Shown here piece by piece: positions 62,937 to 64,000 of a DNA stretch of 64,000 bases. The first letter of the stretch is position 1. Every line of letters starts with the position of its first letter. Position numbers and translations under genes: made by a program. Under the pieces are notes generated by a model. That model was not told the DNA's origin, ran no database searches, and worked only from the letters and a program-made list of their open reading frames with translations. Origin of the DNA: Ricordea florida (Eukaryota > Cnidaria > Anthozoa > Corallimorpharia > Ricordeidae); the NCBI GenBank assembly GCA_949710005.1, contig OX453282.1, forward strand, positions 24,771,718 through 24,835,717, in the 5' to 3' direction.

Positions 62937-63998
62937 TTAGCAGGGATTGTTCTTCAAACAAAGATACAAACCACAAAATTCCAGAGCTGAAAACTGGAAA
63001 ACCCTGGTCTCAATCAATTGATATCTATTTGGTGTTAATTGATAGATAAGAACTGTGCCAGTTGCAACAAAACTCTTAACACAGACTGGTCCAAAGCCGT
63101 CTAGAGTTGGACCCACCTGGCATGTCTTAAGACTTGATGGGGCAGCCTGGACTTCAATAATGACCCTGTGTTGCTGCCCTGAGACTGTAACGTTCATGAA
63201 CCCATTGCACCCATCAATATACTGTGTCAACTGAGAATTACTTGGCCTGTTGCTAATGGTCACTGATGGACTTCGATAGCCAATCAAATGAGCTGGGGTG
63301 TAAAATGACTCTAAGTCAGGCACTTGGAGAGACACGGTAAAAGAGGACATGGATGTCCCATCAACTCCCTGAGCCCATATCCATGCTACTGGGATGTTTT
63401 CACCCCAGTTCTTCTCTTGATGTACCACACCACGGCTACCACGCAACATTTCACCTGTCTCAGAATTCACCCAGTTGTAGTTAACTAAATCGGATCCTAG
63501 GCTGTACACAAACCAGTGGAGCCATGGGACGTAATTGGTCCAGCCTTCTGGGCCCTCACCGTTTGGGCCCCAAGGTCTTGGTGGACTTAGCAGTCCAATA
63601 AAACTCACTCCCTTGACATCAGTAAAATTGAACAATGTTCCGTTTTCCGTGACGTTGAAGTATCCGTATGGTTTGATGTTCCATTCAAAGCGTGCAAGGC
63701 TTTTAAAATCGGGGTCGTTAGTCACAGGTTTTCCTTCAGAGGTAATCTCTATGTTGTCAGCGCTTGTTTGCACCGAGAAACTTTGCACAGAACTCTTGTC
63801 GCCTTTGCTATGGATCAACGACAGTATATTCAAAGGGTATTCTGAGAAATACCTTTTCCCCTTGCGTACAACAACATGGCCGAACAGAATACCAAATGAG
63901 TGATTAGATTCAAAGTCTATGATTCTTGTATACCAATCTTGCACGAACGGTCCTTCGCCAGGAAACAAATGGGGAGCGTATTGATTGCCATTCAACAA
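62937..63998 (-). CDS. Tocopherol cyclase-like protein, 3' exon (partial)
   Basis: A 353-codon frame on the - strand, open at the window edge with no ATG, ending at a stop at 62937. Motifs PGEGPFVQDWYTRIID near the start and KNWGENIPVAWIWAQG in the middle resemble the tocopherol-cyclase (VTE1-type, lipocalin-like) family; WLHWFVYSLGSD and several N-x-S/T sites are also present. In plants the family closes the chromanol ring of vitamin E; animal homologues are of unknown function. Could be another AttH/lipocalin-like fold protein. The N-terminus and any signal peptide lie outside the window. Confidence 0.5.
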   Translation of the reverse strand: MLNGNQYAPHLFPGEGPFVQDWYTRIIDFESNHSFGILFGHVVVRKGKRYFSEYPLNILSLIHSKGDKSSVQSFSVQTSADNIEITSEGKPVTNDPDFKSLARFEWNIKPYGYFNVTENGTLFNFTDVKGVSFIGLLSPPRPWGPNGEGPEGWTNYVPWLHWFVYSLGSDLVNYNWVNSETGEMLRGSRGVVHQEKNWGENIPVAWIWAQGVDGTSMSSFTVSLQVPDLESFYTPAHLIGYRSPSVTISNRPSNSQLTQYIDGCNGFMNVTVSGQQHRVIIEVQAAPSSLKTCQVGPTLDGFGPVCVKSFVATGTVLIYQLTPNRYQLIETRVFQFSALEFCGLYLCLKNNPC

Positions 63999-64000
63999 CT

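Overview
The window is A+T-rich animal nuclear DNA, most likely from an anthozoan such as a stony coral. The organism is inferred, not proven. The support is one intron-rich gene with small exons and canonical GT-AG junctions; BEL/Pao retrotransposons, which are known from animals; a CR1/L2-like LINE; a tRNA-derived SINE; many short foldback/MITE elements; and minisatellites. No prokaryotic gene organisation is present.

Region 1 (about 380-26,983, + strand) is one large gene. Eighteen exons can be joined with consistent phase into a protein of about 1,415 residues: two N-terminal EH domains, a low-complexity linker, a long charged coiled-coil and a basic C-terminus. This is an Eps15/intersectin-like endocytic scaffold architecture. 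On this haplotype the third exon is split inside the second EH domain by a complete 7.7-kb BEL/Pao element (4864-12609, antisense) with 696-bp LTRs that look identical by eye and a 5-bp target duplication. The introns also hold a 5'-truncated LINE, a 39-bp minisatellite, a 106-bp tandem repeat and several MITEs.

Region 2 (27,000-33,600) is gene-poor and made of nested repeats. The most unusual is a near-perfect 88-bp-arm palindrome in a (TA)n tract, itself inside a TIR element. Each strand of it encodes a hammerhead-ribozyme-like core. A G-rich hAT-like MITE with a perfect 8-bp target duplication follows.

Region 3 (33,600-43,430) has a two-exon SAM-dependent methyltransferase gene on the - strand whose intron carries a 35-bp minisatellite of about 44 copies, and then an intact Gypsy element (38641-43249). 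The non-repetitive parts are duplicated at 58,100-59,935. That copy keeps exon 1 and the 3' flank of the methyltransferase gene but has lost the catalytic exon, and it preserves the empty site of the Gypsy element.

Region 4 (43,400-52,090) is a mosaic of nested MITEs, foldbacks and SINE fragments with at most weak coding signals. Region 5 (52,100-58,029) is a second intact BEL/Pao element (+ strand) with 266-bp LTRs that look identical. Region 6 (58,030-64,000) holds the degenerate duplicate, MITEs, a complete SINE, AT-rich DNA and the 3' part of a - strand gene resembling the tocopherol-cyclase family, which runs off the window end.

Three autonomous-looking LTR elements with very similar LTRs suggest recent transposition in this genome.
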